DNA of 20,487 nucleotides from an uncultured Veillonella sp. (GCF_934230905.1 NZ_CAKQFJ010000033.1:1-20487), one strand, 5' to 3'; positions 1 through 7,772 are shown, counted from the stretch's first letter. Translations and numbers: made by a program. The notes: generated by a model from the sequence alone, not told the origin.

Positions 1-13
1 TAAGAATTTTTAG

Positions 14-46
14 TATAATATAGAGATAGATAACGAAGTATATAAT
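14..46 (+). promoter_or_regulatory. Candidate -10 elements for the BI-1 family gene
   Basis: TATAAT occurs at 14-19 and again at 41-46, both upstream of the ribosome binding site AAGGAGG at 58-64. The -35 partner of the first would fall outside the window, and the second has no recognisable -35 at 17 bases. The first is therefore the more likely promoter, but this is only a -10 match in AT-rich DNA. Confidence 0.3.
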
Positions 47-69
47 CTATAAATAGCAAGGAGGTTCTT

Positions 70-816
70 ATGAATCCATATATGACACAAACGCCAAATG
101 CTAATGATGTAGCACTGGTAGAAAGTATTGTATCGCAACGGTTAAAGGGGTCCATTTTATGGATGGTTGTTGGTTTGTTGACTACATTAGGGATTGGTGT
201 TGCGACTCTAATGAATCCGTCTTGGGCGCGTTTTGCAGCTAGCAATTTTAATATTTTGTTGATTGTAGAAGTGGCTGTTGTATTTTTATTTAGTATGCGT
301 ACGTATAAAGCTAATGTTATGTCTTTATATGCGATGTTCTTTATTTACAGTGCATTGAATGGTGTTACGTTATCTCTTGTATCATATGCGTATGGTATTA
401 TGGAGGCTGCGGTACCAGCCTTAATTGGTGCGCTAGCTTTTTTCGTTGCCTTTTCTATCGTAGGTCTTACGACTAAGAAAAATTTGGCTGGCTTAACACC
501 ATATTTGGTAGCTGCTGTGTTTGGTATGATTATTGTAAGTCTCGTGTTTATGGCAGCATCGTATTTTTCGATTCCCTATCTTAGCTCTATTAGTTATAGT
601 ACGGTGAGCTTGATTCTTGGCTATGTTGGGGTAGTAGTATTCTCCATCTTTACAGCAGTTGATATGAATATGATTAAAAACAGTGTTACACAATTAGCGC
701 TATCTGAAGATGAAACGATTTTAGATCGTATTGAAATTGCTGGTGCGCTTAGTTTATATCTTGATTTTATTAACTTGTTTTTATCCTTGTTACGTATCTT
801 TGGTAACAGACGTTAA
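70..816 (+). CDS. Bax inhibitor-1 (BI-1/YccA/YetJ) family membrane protein
   Basis: The 248-aa product is almost entirely hydrophobic, with about seven membrane-spanning segments from residue 28 onward, as in the bacterial BI-1 family (PF01027). The C-terminus, with ALSLYLDFINLFLSLLRIFG, is the characteristic family ending. Two acidic residues in the last two helices, D198 (in TAVDMNM) and D232 (in LYLDF), are in the places expected for the aspartate pair that forms the pH-sensitive calcium-leak gate in Bacillus YetJ. The length is normal for the family. The start is fixed by AAGGAGG at 58-64, five bases before the ATG. A strong terminator follows, so the gene is probably transcribed alone. 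Family knowledge suggests a calcium leak channel or a role in membrane-protein quality control; the physiological role in this organism is not visible from the sequence. Confidence 0.9.
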   Translation: MNPYMTQTPNANDVALVESIVSQRLKGSILWMVVGLLTTLGIGVATLMNPSWARFAASNFNILLIVEVAVVFLFSMRTYKANVMSLYAMFFIYSALNGVTLSLVSYAYGIMEAAVPALIGALAFFVAFSIVGLTTKKNLAGLTPYLVAAVFGMIIVSLVFMAASYFSIPYLSSISYSTVSLILGYVGVVVFSIFTAVDMNMIKNSVTQLALSEDETILDRIEIAGALSLYLDFINLFLSLLRIFGNRR

Positions 817-837
817 TATACGAACATTATATGTGAA

Positions 838-902
838 AGCATCTTATATTCTGTTAGAACTCTCAATAGAGATTTTGTATAACAGATATGAGGTGCTTTT
901 TG
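838..902 (+). terminator. Nested-hairpin intrinsic terminator after the BI-1 gene
   Basis: An 18-bp stem pairs 838-856 (AGCATCTTATATTCTGTTA) with 880-897 (TAACAGATATGAGGTGCT), including two G-U pairs and one bulged T. A T run follows at 897-901. The loop holds a second small hairpin, CTCT/AGAG. The stem and T run fit rho-independent termination of the upstream gene. Confidence 0.75.
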
Positions 903-949
903 TATATTACATATTCTAATTAGTTATCTCTACATTCTATATAATATCA

Positions 950-978
950 TTGACAGAGGACATTTGTTTTCTTAATAT
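950..978 (+). promoter_or_regulatory. Sigma-70-type promoter of the MFS transporter gene
   Basis: A perfect TTGACA (950-955) is followed after 17 bases by TAATAT (973-978, four of six matches). The predicted start near 985 gives a leader of about 33 bases before the ATG, and the ribosome binding site AGAAAGGA lies at 1005-1012. Confidence 0.65.
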
Positions 979-1017
979 ATTATGGTAAGTATCATATAGT
1001 AAGTAGAAAGGATTCAT

Positions 1018-2334
1018 ATGAACTCATCATCTCTACCAGAGTCTCGAAGTGGGGCTATCGATTTTAAGGATTTTACACGGCGGCGTATGTTGCATGTAAT
1101 CCTACCATTATTTATTGTTTCTATTATAGCCTTTTTAGACCGTGTGAATATCGCTTATGCAGGCTTAACCATGAAGGAAAATTTACCATGGTTAACGCCA
1201 GAAATATTTGGTATGGGCGCCGGAATTTTCTTTATTGGTTATGTTTTATTTGAAGTACCAGCTTCACTGTTAGCATCAAGATTCAATGCTATGCACTGGG
1301 TGGCACGAATCATGTTTAGTTGGGGGTTTGTTTGTGTTCTCATGACGACGATGACTACGGAATGGGAATTCTTTTTGTATCGATTTCTATTAGGCTTGTG
1401 TGAAGCGTCATTATATCCGGTTATATATTCTTTATTAATACCCAATTGGTTTTTACCGAGAGAGCGAGCAAAAGCAATTTCCTTAATGCTTACGTCTATG
1501 TTATTCTCTAACATTATTGGTGGCCCATTAGCAGGTGTATTGCTCGATACGACATTTTGGGGATTACATGGATGGCGCACATTGTTTATTGTAGAAGCAA
1601 TACCAGCCGTTATCTTTGCTTTCATTTTTGCATTCTGGATGAAAGAAAAACCAGAAGAAGCCGCTTGGGTAACTGATGCGGAGAAAGCATATATCAAAGA
1701 AGAGCTTGCTAAGGAAGAAGCTGAAAAACAATCCGTAAGGAAATACACTGTTTTGCAAGCCTTGAAAGATCCAAAGGTATTACGTTTGGCATTAATTTAC
1801 TTCTTGTGGGTTATTGGTTTCTGGGGATTTAGTTTCTGGATGCCTCAAGTTCTTAAAAGCTTATCTGGATGGCCTCCAAGTGTAGTAGCTTGGTCTATTG
1901 CTATTCCAATGAGTGCAGCCTTACTCGTACAAGTTTTTTGTGGTTACTCTTCTGAAAAACGTAATGAAAAACGTTGGCATGTAGCAACTACATTATTTGT
2001 TGGAACTATAGGTTTTATTGCTACACCACATAGTTCATCACCTGAAATTAGTCTGTTATTCATTTGTTTAACGGCTGTAGGCGTGTATGGTGGTATGGGC
2101 GTATGGTGGACAATGCCGACTACATTCCTATCTGGTGCAGCTGCAGCAGGTGCAATGGGGCTCATTAACTCATCTGGTAATATGGGGGGCTGGGTTGGCC
2201 CGTATATGCTCGGTTTTATTAATGGACACACAGGTAGCTTTACTATGGGCTATTATGTGATGGGCGTATGTATGTTCTTAGCAGGCCTACTAGTATTAAC
2301 CCTACCAAAATCCATGGAACACAAGGATGAATAG
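1018..2334 (+). CDS. MFS transporter, anion:cation symporter (ACS) type
   Basis: The 438-aa product has the 12-helix pattern of the major facilitator superfamily. A short charged N-terminus (DFKDFTRRRM) is followed by helix 1, ending in the ACS-type signature FLDRVNIAYAGLTM. The segment FFIGYVLFEVPASLLASRF is the typical second helix, and GLCEASLYPVIYSLLIPNWFLPRERAKA matches the helix 4-5 region with the conserved loop. A charged central loop (about residues 208-245) separates the two six-helix bundles. Length is normal. Relatives carry organic anions such as hydroxy- or sugar-acids with protons or sodium; the substrate here cannot be read from the sequence. The start is supported by AGAAAGGA five bases upstream and by a consensus promoter. 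The gene sits alone between two terminators, so there is no operon context for its substrate. Confidence 0.88.
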   Translation: MNSSSLPESRSGAIDFKDFTRRRMLHVILPLFIVSIIAFLDRVNIAYAGLTMKENLPWLTPEIFGMGAGIFFIGYVLFEVPASLLASRFNAMHWVARIMFSWGFVCVLMTTMTTEWEFFLYRFLLGLCEASLYPVIYSLLIPNWFLPRERAKAISLMLTSMLFSNIIGGPLAGVLLDTTFWGLHGWRTLFIVEAIPAVIFAFIFAFWMKEKPEEAAWVTDAEKAYIKEELAKEEAEKQSVRKYTVLQALKDPKVLRLALIYFLWVIGFWGFSFWMPQVLKSLSGWPPSVVAWSIAIPMSAALLVQVFCGYSSEKRNEKRWHVATTLFVGTIGFIATPHSSSPEISLLFICLTAVGVYGGMGVWWTMPTTFLSGAAAAGAMGLINSSGNMGGWVGPYMLGFINGHTGSFTMGYYVMGVCMFLAGLLVLTLPKSMEHKDE

Positions 2335-2370
2335 ATAGAGTTTTAATAACAATGCTATTTTGATTAACGT

Positions 2371-2435
2371 AAAAAGAGCTATATCATTCATATACTCACC
2401 TATTGTGAGTTGATATGTTTGATATAGCTCTTTTT
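2371..2435. terminator. Bidirectional intrinsic terminator between the MFS gene and the minus-strand 139-aa gene
   Basis: Outer arms 2371-2386 (AAAAAGAGCTATATCA) and 2420-2435 (TGATATAGCTCTTTTT) are perfect 16-base complements. The loop contains a further stem (CTCAC/GTGAG flanked by CATAT/ATATG). An A run on the left and a T run on the right allow termination in both directions, serving the convergent genes on each side. Its 13-mer TTTGATATAGCTC (2418-2430) recurs at 3935-3947 upstream of the pyruvate oxidoreductase. Confidence 0.85.
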
Positions 2436-2437
2436 GT

Positions 2438-2857
2438 TTATTTTTTTACATCCGGCACTTTGCCAGGATTCATATCTAGATTGAGGTCTGTAGAGTTTAA
2501 GGGGTTAGGGTTTCCATCAGGTGGAACCACCTTAAGCTCAGGATGCAACCATTGTAGCTGTTTAATTTCCCAGTCATGTTTAGCACCATCATTTTGCAAT
2601 TGACGGATATATTTTTGTAATTCTTCTATTTGATCACTATGTTTGTTTGCCATACCTTCTAAAATATATAGACGTCCGGCTACACTATCCACAGAAGAAC
2701 CATCGTGATCTTCATCAGAGCGCCATTGTAGTTCAGAAATTTGAATTTGTTGAATGATAATAACAATGATAAGAATAATGATAACCACCCACATAGGTGT
2801 TTCTTTAGCTTTCAAAAGGGCTCGCAATTTAGCTGCGAGCCCAGATGGTTTGTTCAT
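2438..2857 (-). CDS. Small single-pass membrane protein with coiled-coil segment, coupled to LysR
   Basis: I do not recognise a family. The 139-aa product has a basic N-terminus (MNKPSGLAAKLRALLKAKE), one very hydrophobic helix at residues 22-36 rich in Ile/Val, then a polar domain. Residues about 59-100 (LYILEGMANKHSDQIEELQKYIRQLQNDG) show heptad-like spacing typical of a coiled coil, and the C-terminus is rich in Pro, Asn and Asp. Basic residues before the helix suggest an N-in, C-out orientation. Its ATG overlaps the stop codon of the upstream LysR gene by one base (TAATG), and GGAGGG (complement of 2867-2872) lies inside the last codons of that gene, nine bases from the ATG. This indicates translational coupling, so the protein is probably made with the regulator. 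A bidirectional terminator follows. Function is unknown. Confidence 0.75.
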   Translation of the reverse strand: MNKPSGLAAKLRALLKAKETPMWVVIIILIIVIIIQQIQISELQWRSDEDHDGSSVDSVAGRLYILEGMANKHSDQIEELQKYIRQLQNDGAKHDWEIKQLQWLHPELKVVPPDGNPNPLNSTDLNLDMNPGKVPDVKK

Positions 2858-3780
2858 TATTTATGGCCCTCCAATTGTAGACCAGGTAATGGTAATTTGG
2901 AGTTTACAAAATCTAACCACAAACGAGAAGCATGGGAAAGGTAATGACCTTTTTTCCAGATTACGTATAATGTATGAATAATTTCTGGAACTAAAGGACG
3001 TACAACTACTTTAGAGCCAACTTCGGTATTTTCGCCAACTTCAGGACAGAGACGAGATGGTAGTAAGGCGATGGCAAGATCGGCACTTACTGTCTGTAAC
3101 ATAAGATCACGTTGGCTTGTTTCAAATACAATGTGAGGTTGGAACCCTGTGTGTTTACAAGCTTTTATAATTTCGTCATGTAAATTAAAATCGTCTTTAT
3201 GAAGAACAAAAGATTCATCTGACAGCATATCTAATCTAATTTCTGGTTCCTTAGCAAGTGGACTTGTTTTAGGAACAATGACAGATAAAGGATCAGAAGT
3301 AAGGTAGAAGGCTTCAAATTCTTTAGGATTTGGTTTTGTACATATGATACCAATATCAATTAAACCTTCTTGAACACTAATTTCAACTTTTTTTGAACCT
3401 TGTTCATATAATTCTAAATCAATTTGCGGATATACTTTTTTAAATTCGCCTAATAACTGTGCAAAAATTGGTGCATCTGTAATAGGTGGAATACCAATTC
3501 GGATAGATCCTTGTTCCAAACGAAATTCGTTTTCAAAATCTGTTTTTAAATGTTCAAACATAAACACAACGCGTTTTGCATGTGTTAAAAAGATGGTACC
3601 GCCATCAGTGAGTTCTACAGATTTAGCATTACGCATGAAAAGAACCACACCGAGTTCATCTTCTAAGGCTTTAATTGTACGGCTAATCGCGGATTGTGAG
3701 ATATGTAAATTTCTTGCAGCTTTACTAAAACTCTTTTGATCAGCAACTTCTACAAAGTATTTTAAATGGTGGAAATCCAT
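2857..3780 (-). CDS. LysR-family transcriptional regulator
   Basis: The 307-aa product starts with a winged helix-turn-helix typical of LysR regulators: MDFHHLKYFVEVADQKSFSKAARNLHISQSAISRTIKALEDELG at residues 1-44, with AARNLHISQSAISRTIKALE as the recognition region. A linker helix follows to about residue 85, then the substrate-binding-protein-like effector domain (about 90-300; GSIRIGIPPITDAP begins it). Length is normal for the family. I chose the ATG at 3780 because the homologous N-terminus begins there and a weak AGGGGG site (complement of 3787-3792) is six bases upstream; the reading frame stays open farther upstream but without an ATG start or SD. It is divergent from the pyruvate oxidoreductase gene, the usual arrangement for a LysR protein controlling its neighbour, and is translationally coupled to the 139-aa membrane protein downstream. 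The effector is unknown; regulation of pyruvate metabolism is an inference from position only. Confidence 0.9.
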   Translation of the reverse strand: MDFHHLKYFVEVADQKSFSKAARNLHISQSAISRTIKALEDELGVVLFMRNAKSVELTDGGTIFLTHAKRVVFMFEHLKTDFENEFRLEQGSIRIGIPPITDAPIFAQLLGEFKKVYPQIDLELYEQGSKKVEISVQEGLIDIGIICTKPNPKEFEAFYLTSDPLSVIVPKTSPLAKEPEIRLDMLSDESFVLHKDDFNLHDEIIKACKHTGFQPHIVFETSQRDLMLQTVSADLAIALLPSRLCPEVGENTEVGSKVVVRPLVPEIIHTLYVIWKKGHYLSHASRLWLDFVNSKLPLPGLQLEGHK

Positions 3781-3935
3781 AACTAACCCCCTAATATATG
3801 AAATGATATTACAAGTGTAATTAAAAAGTACGTTTAACAAATGAGAATAATTATTACTAAAACGCAATTAGCTATTACAATAAGTAAAGCATGAATAGCG
3901 ATATTGGCAAGAAACCAACCGCTGTATGTATTGCT

Positions 3936-3981
3936 TTGATATAGCTCGCCACGTTATAATGAGTTTATAGGGCTATATCAA
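3936..3981. repeat. Long inverted repeat TTGATATAGC-N26-GCTATATCAA upstream of the pyruvate oxidoreductase gene
   Basis: Arms 3936-3945 and 3972-3981 are perfect 10-base complements, extendable to 12 pairs with a T-G pair and a C-G pair. There is no T run on either side, so it does not look like a terminator. A TATAAT (3955-3960) sits in the loop, with TTGCTT (3931-3936) 18 bases before it. The arms would therefore flank a -10 box, as an operator or a leader-RNA stem might. A similar arrangement lies upstream of the aldehyde dehydrogenase gene (18156-18208). Confidence 0.6.
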
Positions 3982-4093
3982 GTTATGATATTAGGAATTA
4001 TGGTTGTGCCCACTACAAAATAGTTTGTACAACATAATGCCATATTTATATATAACATATATATTATTGCATTATTTTCTCATGTACGCAAGT

Positions 4094-4122
4094 TTGTAAT
4101 GGTTATTATTCCTAAACATAAT
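4094..4122 (+). promoter_or_regulatory. Candidate promoter for the pyruvate oxidoreductase gene
   Basis: TTGTAA (4094-4099), a 17-base spacer and CATAAT (4117-4122) form a good sigma-70-type promoter. It predicts a leader of about 50 bases before the ATG, containing AAGGAGG at 4161-4167. Other candidates are TTGTAC (4025-4030) with TATATA (4049-4054), and the element at 3931-3960; several promoters may be used. Confidence 0.5.
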
Positions 4123-4177
4123 GATAGATTAAGCAAGTGTTCTATTTTTGCTAAATGCTTAAGGAGGCAATATTCAC

Positions 4178-7100
4178 ATGAGTCGTAAATTTAAAACTAT
4201 GGACGGCAACCAAGCGGCTGCTCACGTTTCTTATGGTTTTACAGAAGTTGCTGCGATTTATCCAATCACACCATCTTCTCCAATGCCAGAACACATTGAT
4301 GAATGGGCTGCATCTGGTCGTAAGAACATCTTCGGCAACACTGTTCAAGTTGTAGAAATGCAATCTGAAGCAGGTGCTGCTGCTGCTGTTCACGGTTCCT
4401 TGCAAGCTGGTGCATTAACAACAACTTTCACATCTTCCCAAGGTTTGTTATTGATGCTTCCTAACTTATACAAAGTAGCAGGCGAATTACTTCCAGGCGT
4501 ATTCCAAGTGGCTGCTCGTGCTTTAGCTGCACATGCATTGGCTATCTTTGGTGACCATCAAGACGTAATGGCTGCTCGTGCAGCTGGTTGTGCTATGCTT
4601 GCAGAATCCTCCGTACAAGAAGTAATGGACTTGTCTGCAGTAGCTCACTTGACAGCTATTAAAACTCGTGTACCTTTCATCAACTTCTTTGATGGTTTCC
4701 GTACATCTCATGAAATTCAAAAAATTCAAATTTGGGATTACGAAGAATTAAAACCATTAGTAGATATGGAAGCAGTTCAAGCATTCCGTAAAAACGCTTT
4801 GAATCCAGATGCTCCTGTAACTCGTGGTACAGCAGAAAACCCTGACGTGTACTTCCAACATCGCGAAGCAGCTAATAAATTCTACTTAAACGTTCCTGAC
4901 GTTGTAGAACACTACATGAACGAAATTAATAAATTAGCTGGTACTAACTACCAATTGTTCAACTATGTAGGTGCTCCTGATGCAACTGACGTTATCGTTA
5001 CTATGGGTTCCTCCGCACAAGTAGTAGAATCTACAGTAAATTACTTAAATAAATTAGGTCGCAAAGTTGGTTTCATCAACGTTCATTTGTTCCGTCCATT
5101 CGCAACAGATCGTTTGTTGAAAGCTCTTCCTCAAACTGTAGAACGTATTGCTGTTCTTGACCGTACAAAAGAACCAGGTGCTTTAGCTGAACCATTGTTC
5201 TTAGACGTTCAAGCTGCTGTAGTTGACGGTGGCCGTAACATCAAAGTTATCGCTGGTCGTTATGGTTTGAGCTCCAAAGACGTTATCCCTGCAGACATCG
5301 TTGCTGTATTCGATAACTTAGCTGCTGACAATGGCAAGAAATTCTTCACATTGGGTATTAATGATGATGTTACATTCTTATCCTTAGATCGTGCTGAAGG
5401 CGTAGACGTTGAAACTCCTGGTTTGACTGAATGTAAATTCTGGGGCTTCGGTTCTGACGGTACTGTAGGTGCGAACAAATCCGCTATCAAAATCATCGGT
5501 GACCACACTGATTTGTATGCTCAAGCATACTTCGATTACGACTCCAAAAAATCTGGTGGCGTAACAATGTCTCACCTTCGTTTTGGTACTAACCCAATCA
5601 ACTTACCTTACTTGATTACTGAACCTCAATTCGTAGCATGTCACCGTCAATCTTACGTACATGAATACGATTTACTTCGCGGTATCAAAAAAGGTGGTAC
5701 TTTCTTATTGAACTGTACTTGGTCTCCTGAAGAATTGAACGAACATTTACCTGCTAAATTACGTCGTCAAATCGCAGAAAAAGAATTGAACTTCTACATC
5801 ATTAATGCTGCGAAAATCGCTGCTGAAATCGGTTTGGGCGGTCGTATCAACATGGTAACTCAAGCTGCATTCTTCAAATTGACTGAAATCATCCCTGTAG
5901 ATGACGCTATTAAATATTTGAAAGAATCCGTAGTTACTTCCTATGGTAAAAAAGGTCAAAACATCGTTGACATGAACAATGCTGCAATTGACCAAGGTGT
6001 TGGTGCACTTGTAAAAGTTGACGTTCCAGCTGACTGGAAAAACGCTGTTGATGAAGGCGGTCACAAAGCTAAACCAGGCTGCGAATCCTGCCCATCTTTC
6101 GTTCAAAATATTGCACAACCAATCAATGCACAAGCTGGTTATGATCTTCCTGTATCTACATTTGCTGGTTACGAAGATGGTACATTACCTGCTGGTACTG
6201 CTAAATTTGAAAAACGTGGTCCTGCATTGTTCGTTCCAAAATGGATGCCAGAAAACTGTATCCAATGTAACCAATGTTCTTTCGTATGTCCACATGCTAC
6301 AATTCGTCCAATCTTGGCAACTGAAGCAGAAGTGGCTGCAGCTCCAGAACATTTTGATACAATCCCTGCATTGGGCGCTAAAGACCTTCAATTCCGTATC
6401 GCAGTATCCCCATTAGATTGCTTGGGTTGCGGTAACTGTGTTGATATCTGTCCAGCTCCTAAGGGCAAAGCTATCGTAATGACTTCTATCGATTCCGAAA
6501 TCGAACAAGCTGAAGCTTGGAACTACGCTGTTAACCTTCCTGTAAAAGAAAACCCTATGAAGAAGGAAACTGTTAAAGGTTCCCAATTTGAACAACCATT
6601 GTTCGAATTCTCCGGTGCTTGTGCAGGTTGTGGTGAAACTCCATACGCTAAATTGTTAACTCAATTGTTCGGCGATCGTATGATGATTGCAAATGCTACT
6701 GGTTGTTCCTCCATTTGGGGTGCTTCCATGCCAGCTTCTCCATACACAACTAACCAACAAGGTCAAGGTCCTTCCTGGGCAAACTCCTTGTTCGAAGATA
6801 ATGCTGAATACGGCTATGGTATGTACATCGGCGTTAAGAAAATCCGTGAACAATTGCTTGAAGTAGCTAAGAAAGCTGTTGAAACAGCATCTGGCGAATT
6901 GAAAGAAGCATTGGAACAATGGATTGAATTCGCTAACCTTGGCGCAGCTACTCGTCAACGTTCCGCACGTTTGGTAGCAGCAATCGAAGCTGAAGGTGCT
7001 ACAACTCCAGAATTGAAAGAAATTCTTGATAAAAAACAATTCTTAATCAAACGTTCTCACTGGATCTTCGGTGGTGACGGTTGGGCATACGATATCGGTT

Positions 7101-7717
7101 TCGGTGGTGTTGACCATGTATTAGCTTCTGGCGAAGACATCAACATCTGGGTATTCGATACTGAAGTATACTCCAACACTGGTGGTCAATCTTCCAAATC
7201 TACTCATGAAGCTGCTGTAGCTCAATTCGCAGCATCTGGTAAACGTACTAAGAAGAAAGACCTTGGCATGATGGCTATGTCTTATGGTTATGTATACGTA
7301 GCACAAGTAGCTATGGGTGCAGATAAAAACCAATTGATGAAAGCTGTTACAGAAGCTGAAGCTTATCCAGGTCCTTCCTTAATCATCGCTTACAGCCCAT
7401 GTATCAACCATGGTATCAAAGCTGGTATGGGTAAAGCTCAAGAAGAACAACGCAAAGCAGTTGCTTGTGGTTACTGGGATCTTTACAGATACAACCCTCA
7501 ACTTAAAGCTGAAGGTAAAAACCCATTCTCCTTGGATTCCAAAGAAGGCAACTACGACGAATTCCAAAACTTCCTTAAAGGTGAAGTTCGTTATGCTTCC
7601 TTGGCGAAAGCTGCTCCTGACGCTGCAGAAGAATTATTCGCTAAATGTGAAGAAGACGCTAAAGAACGTCGCTTAAGCTATGTTCGCTTACAAAAAGGTT
7701 TCGAAGAAGTTAAATAA
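4178..7717 (+). CDS. nifJ: Pyruvate:ferredoxin (flavodoxin) oxidoreductase, single-chain
   Basis: This cytoplasmic enzyme converts pyruvate and CoA to acetyl-CoA and CO2 and passes electrons to ferredoxin or flavodoxin, the key step of pyruvate use in anaerobes. The 1179-aa chain is full length for the homodimeric form. The N-terminal thiamine-enzyme domain has YPITPSSPMPEH with T31, E64 (MQSEAG) and R114, the active-site positions known from the Desulfovibrio africanus enzyme. A ferredoxin-like domain carries two [4Fe-4S] motifs: C694/C697/C700/C704 and C748/C751/C754/C758. The third, proximal cluster would be held by C815, C818, C843 and C1075, again matching the Desulfovibrio pattern. Thiamine diphosphate binding is seen at GDGWAYD (966-972) through NTGGQSS (1000-1006). 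AAGGAGG at 4161-4167 sets the start. Codon use is clearly biased (CGT arginine, AAC, TTC, TCC), unlike its neighbours, as expected for a very abundant enzyme. It has its own promoter region and terminator. Confidence 0.97.
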   Translation: MSRKFKTMDGNQAAAHVSYGFTEVAAIYPITPSSPMPEHIDEWAASGRKNIFGNTVQVVEMQSEAGAAAAVHGSLQAGALTTTFTSSQGLLLMLPNLYKVAGELLPGVFQVAARALAAHALAIFGDHQDVMAARAAGCAMLAESSVQEVMDLSAVAHLTAIKTRVPFINFFDGFRTSHEIQKIQIWDYEELKPLVDMEAVQAFRKNALNPDAPVTRGTAENPDVYFQHREAANKFYLNVPDVVEHYMNEINKLAGTNYQLFNYVGAPDATDVIVTMGSSAQVVESTVNYLNKLGRKVGFINVHLFRPFATDRLLKALPQTVERIAVLDRTKEPGALAEPLFLDVQAAVVDGGRNIKVIAGRYGLSSKDVIPADIVAVFDNLAADNGKKFFTLGINDDVTFLSLDRAEGVDVETPGLTECKFWGFGSDGTVGANKSAIKIIGDHTDLYAQAYFDYDSKKSGGVTMSHLRFGTNPINLPYLITEPQFVACHRQSYVHEYDLLRGIKKGGTFLLNCTWSPEELNEHLPAKLRRQIAEKELNFYIINAAKIAAEIGLGGRINMVTQAAFFKLTEIIPVDDAIKYLKESVVTSYGKKGQNIVDMNNAAIDQGVGALVKVDVPADWKNAVDEGGHKAKPGCESCPSFVQNIAQPINAQAGYDLPVSTFAGYEDGTLPAGTAKFEKRGPALFVPKWMPENCIQCNQCSFVCPHATIRPILATEAEVAAAPEHFDTIPALGAKDLQFRIAVSPLDCLGCGNCVDICPAPKGKAIVMTSIDSEIEQAEAWNYAVNLPVKENPMKKETVKGSQFEQPLFEFSGACAGCGETPYAKLLTQLFGDRMMIANATGCSSIWGASMPASPYTTNQQGQGPSWANSLFEDNAEYGYGMYIGVKKIREQLLEVAKKAVETASGELKEALEQWIEFANLGAATRQRSARLVAAIEAEGATTPELKEILDKKQFLIKRSHWIFGGDGWAYDIGFGGVDHVLASGEDINIWVFDTEVYSNTGGQSSKSTHEAAVAQFAASGKRTKKKDLGMMAMSYGYVYVAQVAMGADKNQLMKAVTEAEAYPGPSLIIAYSPCINHGIKAGMGKAQEEQRKAVACGYWDLYRYNPQLKAEGKNPFSLDSKEGNYDEFQNFLKGEVRYASLAKAAPDAAEELFAKCEEDAKERRLSYVRLQKGFEEVK

Positions 7718-7741
7718 TTAATTTCTCTAAACTGCATATAC

Positions 7742-7772
7742 AAGAGGCATCCTCATTGAGGATGCCTCTTTT
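7742..7772 (+). terminator. Strong intrinsic terminator after the pyruvate oxidoreductase gene
   Basis: A perfect 13-bp stem (7742-7754, AAGAGGCATCCTC, with 7758-7770) closes a three-base ATT loop and is followed by TT and further T-rich sequence. It is GC-rich compared with the surroundings and begins 24 bases after the stop codon. Confidence 0.9.

Larger units (their letters stand above)
3781..4177. other. 397-bp divergent regulatory region between lysR and pyruvate oxidoreductase
   Basis: No convincing gene is seen here. The region holds a long inverted repeat (3936-3981), a TATAAT-type promoter-like element inside it (3931-3960), and a second promoter-like element (4094-4122) nearer the oxidoreductase gene. 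It is the natural place for the LysR protein to bind, although no LysR site could be identified with certainty. Confidence 0.6.

Noticed and set aside
731..919. A 62-codon frame overlapping the end of the BI-1 gene
   Set aside because: It overlaps a well-supported gene out of frame, has no ribosome binding site and runs through the terminator hairpin.
1239..1748. A long antisense frame inside the MFS transporter gene
   Set aside because: It is a mirror effect of the codon pattern of the real gene; no ribosome binding site or recognisable protein.
3781..3867. An N-terminal extension of the LysR protein of 29 residues
   Set aside because: It would need a TTG start with no ribosome binding site, and the conserved LysR N-terminus starts exactly at the ATG at 3780.
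5759..6133. Antisense and alternate-frame openings within the pyruvate oxidoreductase gene
   Set aside because: Strong codon bias in the real gene removes stop codons from other frames; the translations are cysteine- and phenylalanine-rich and unlike real proteins.
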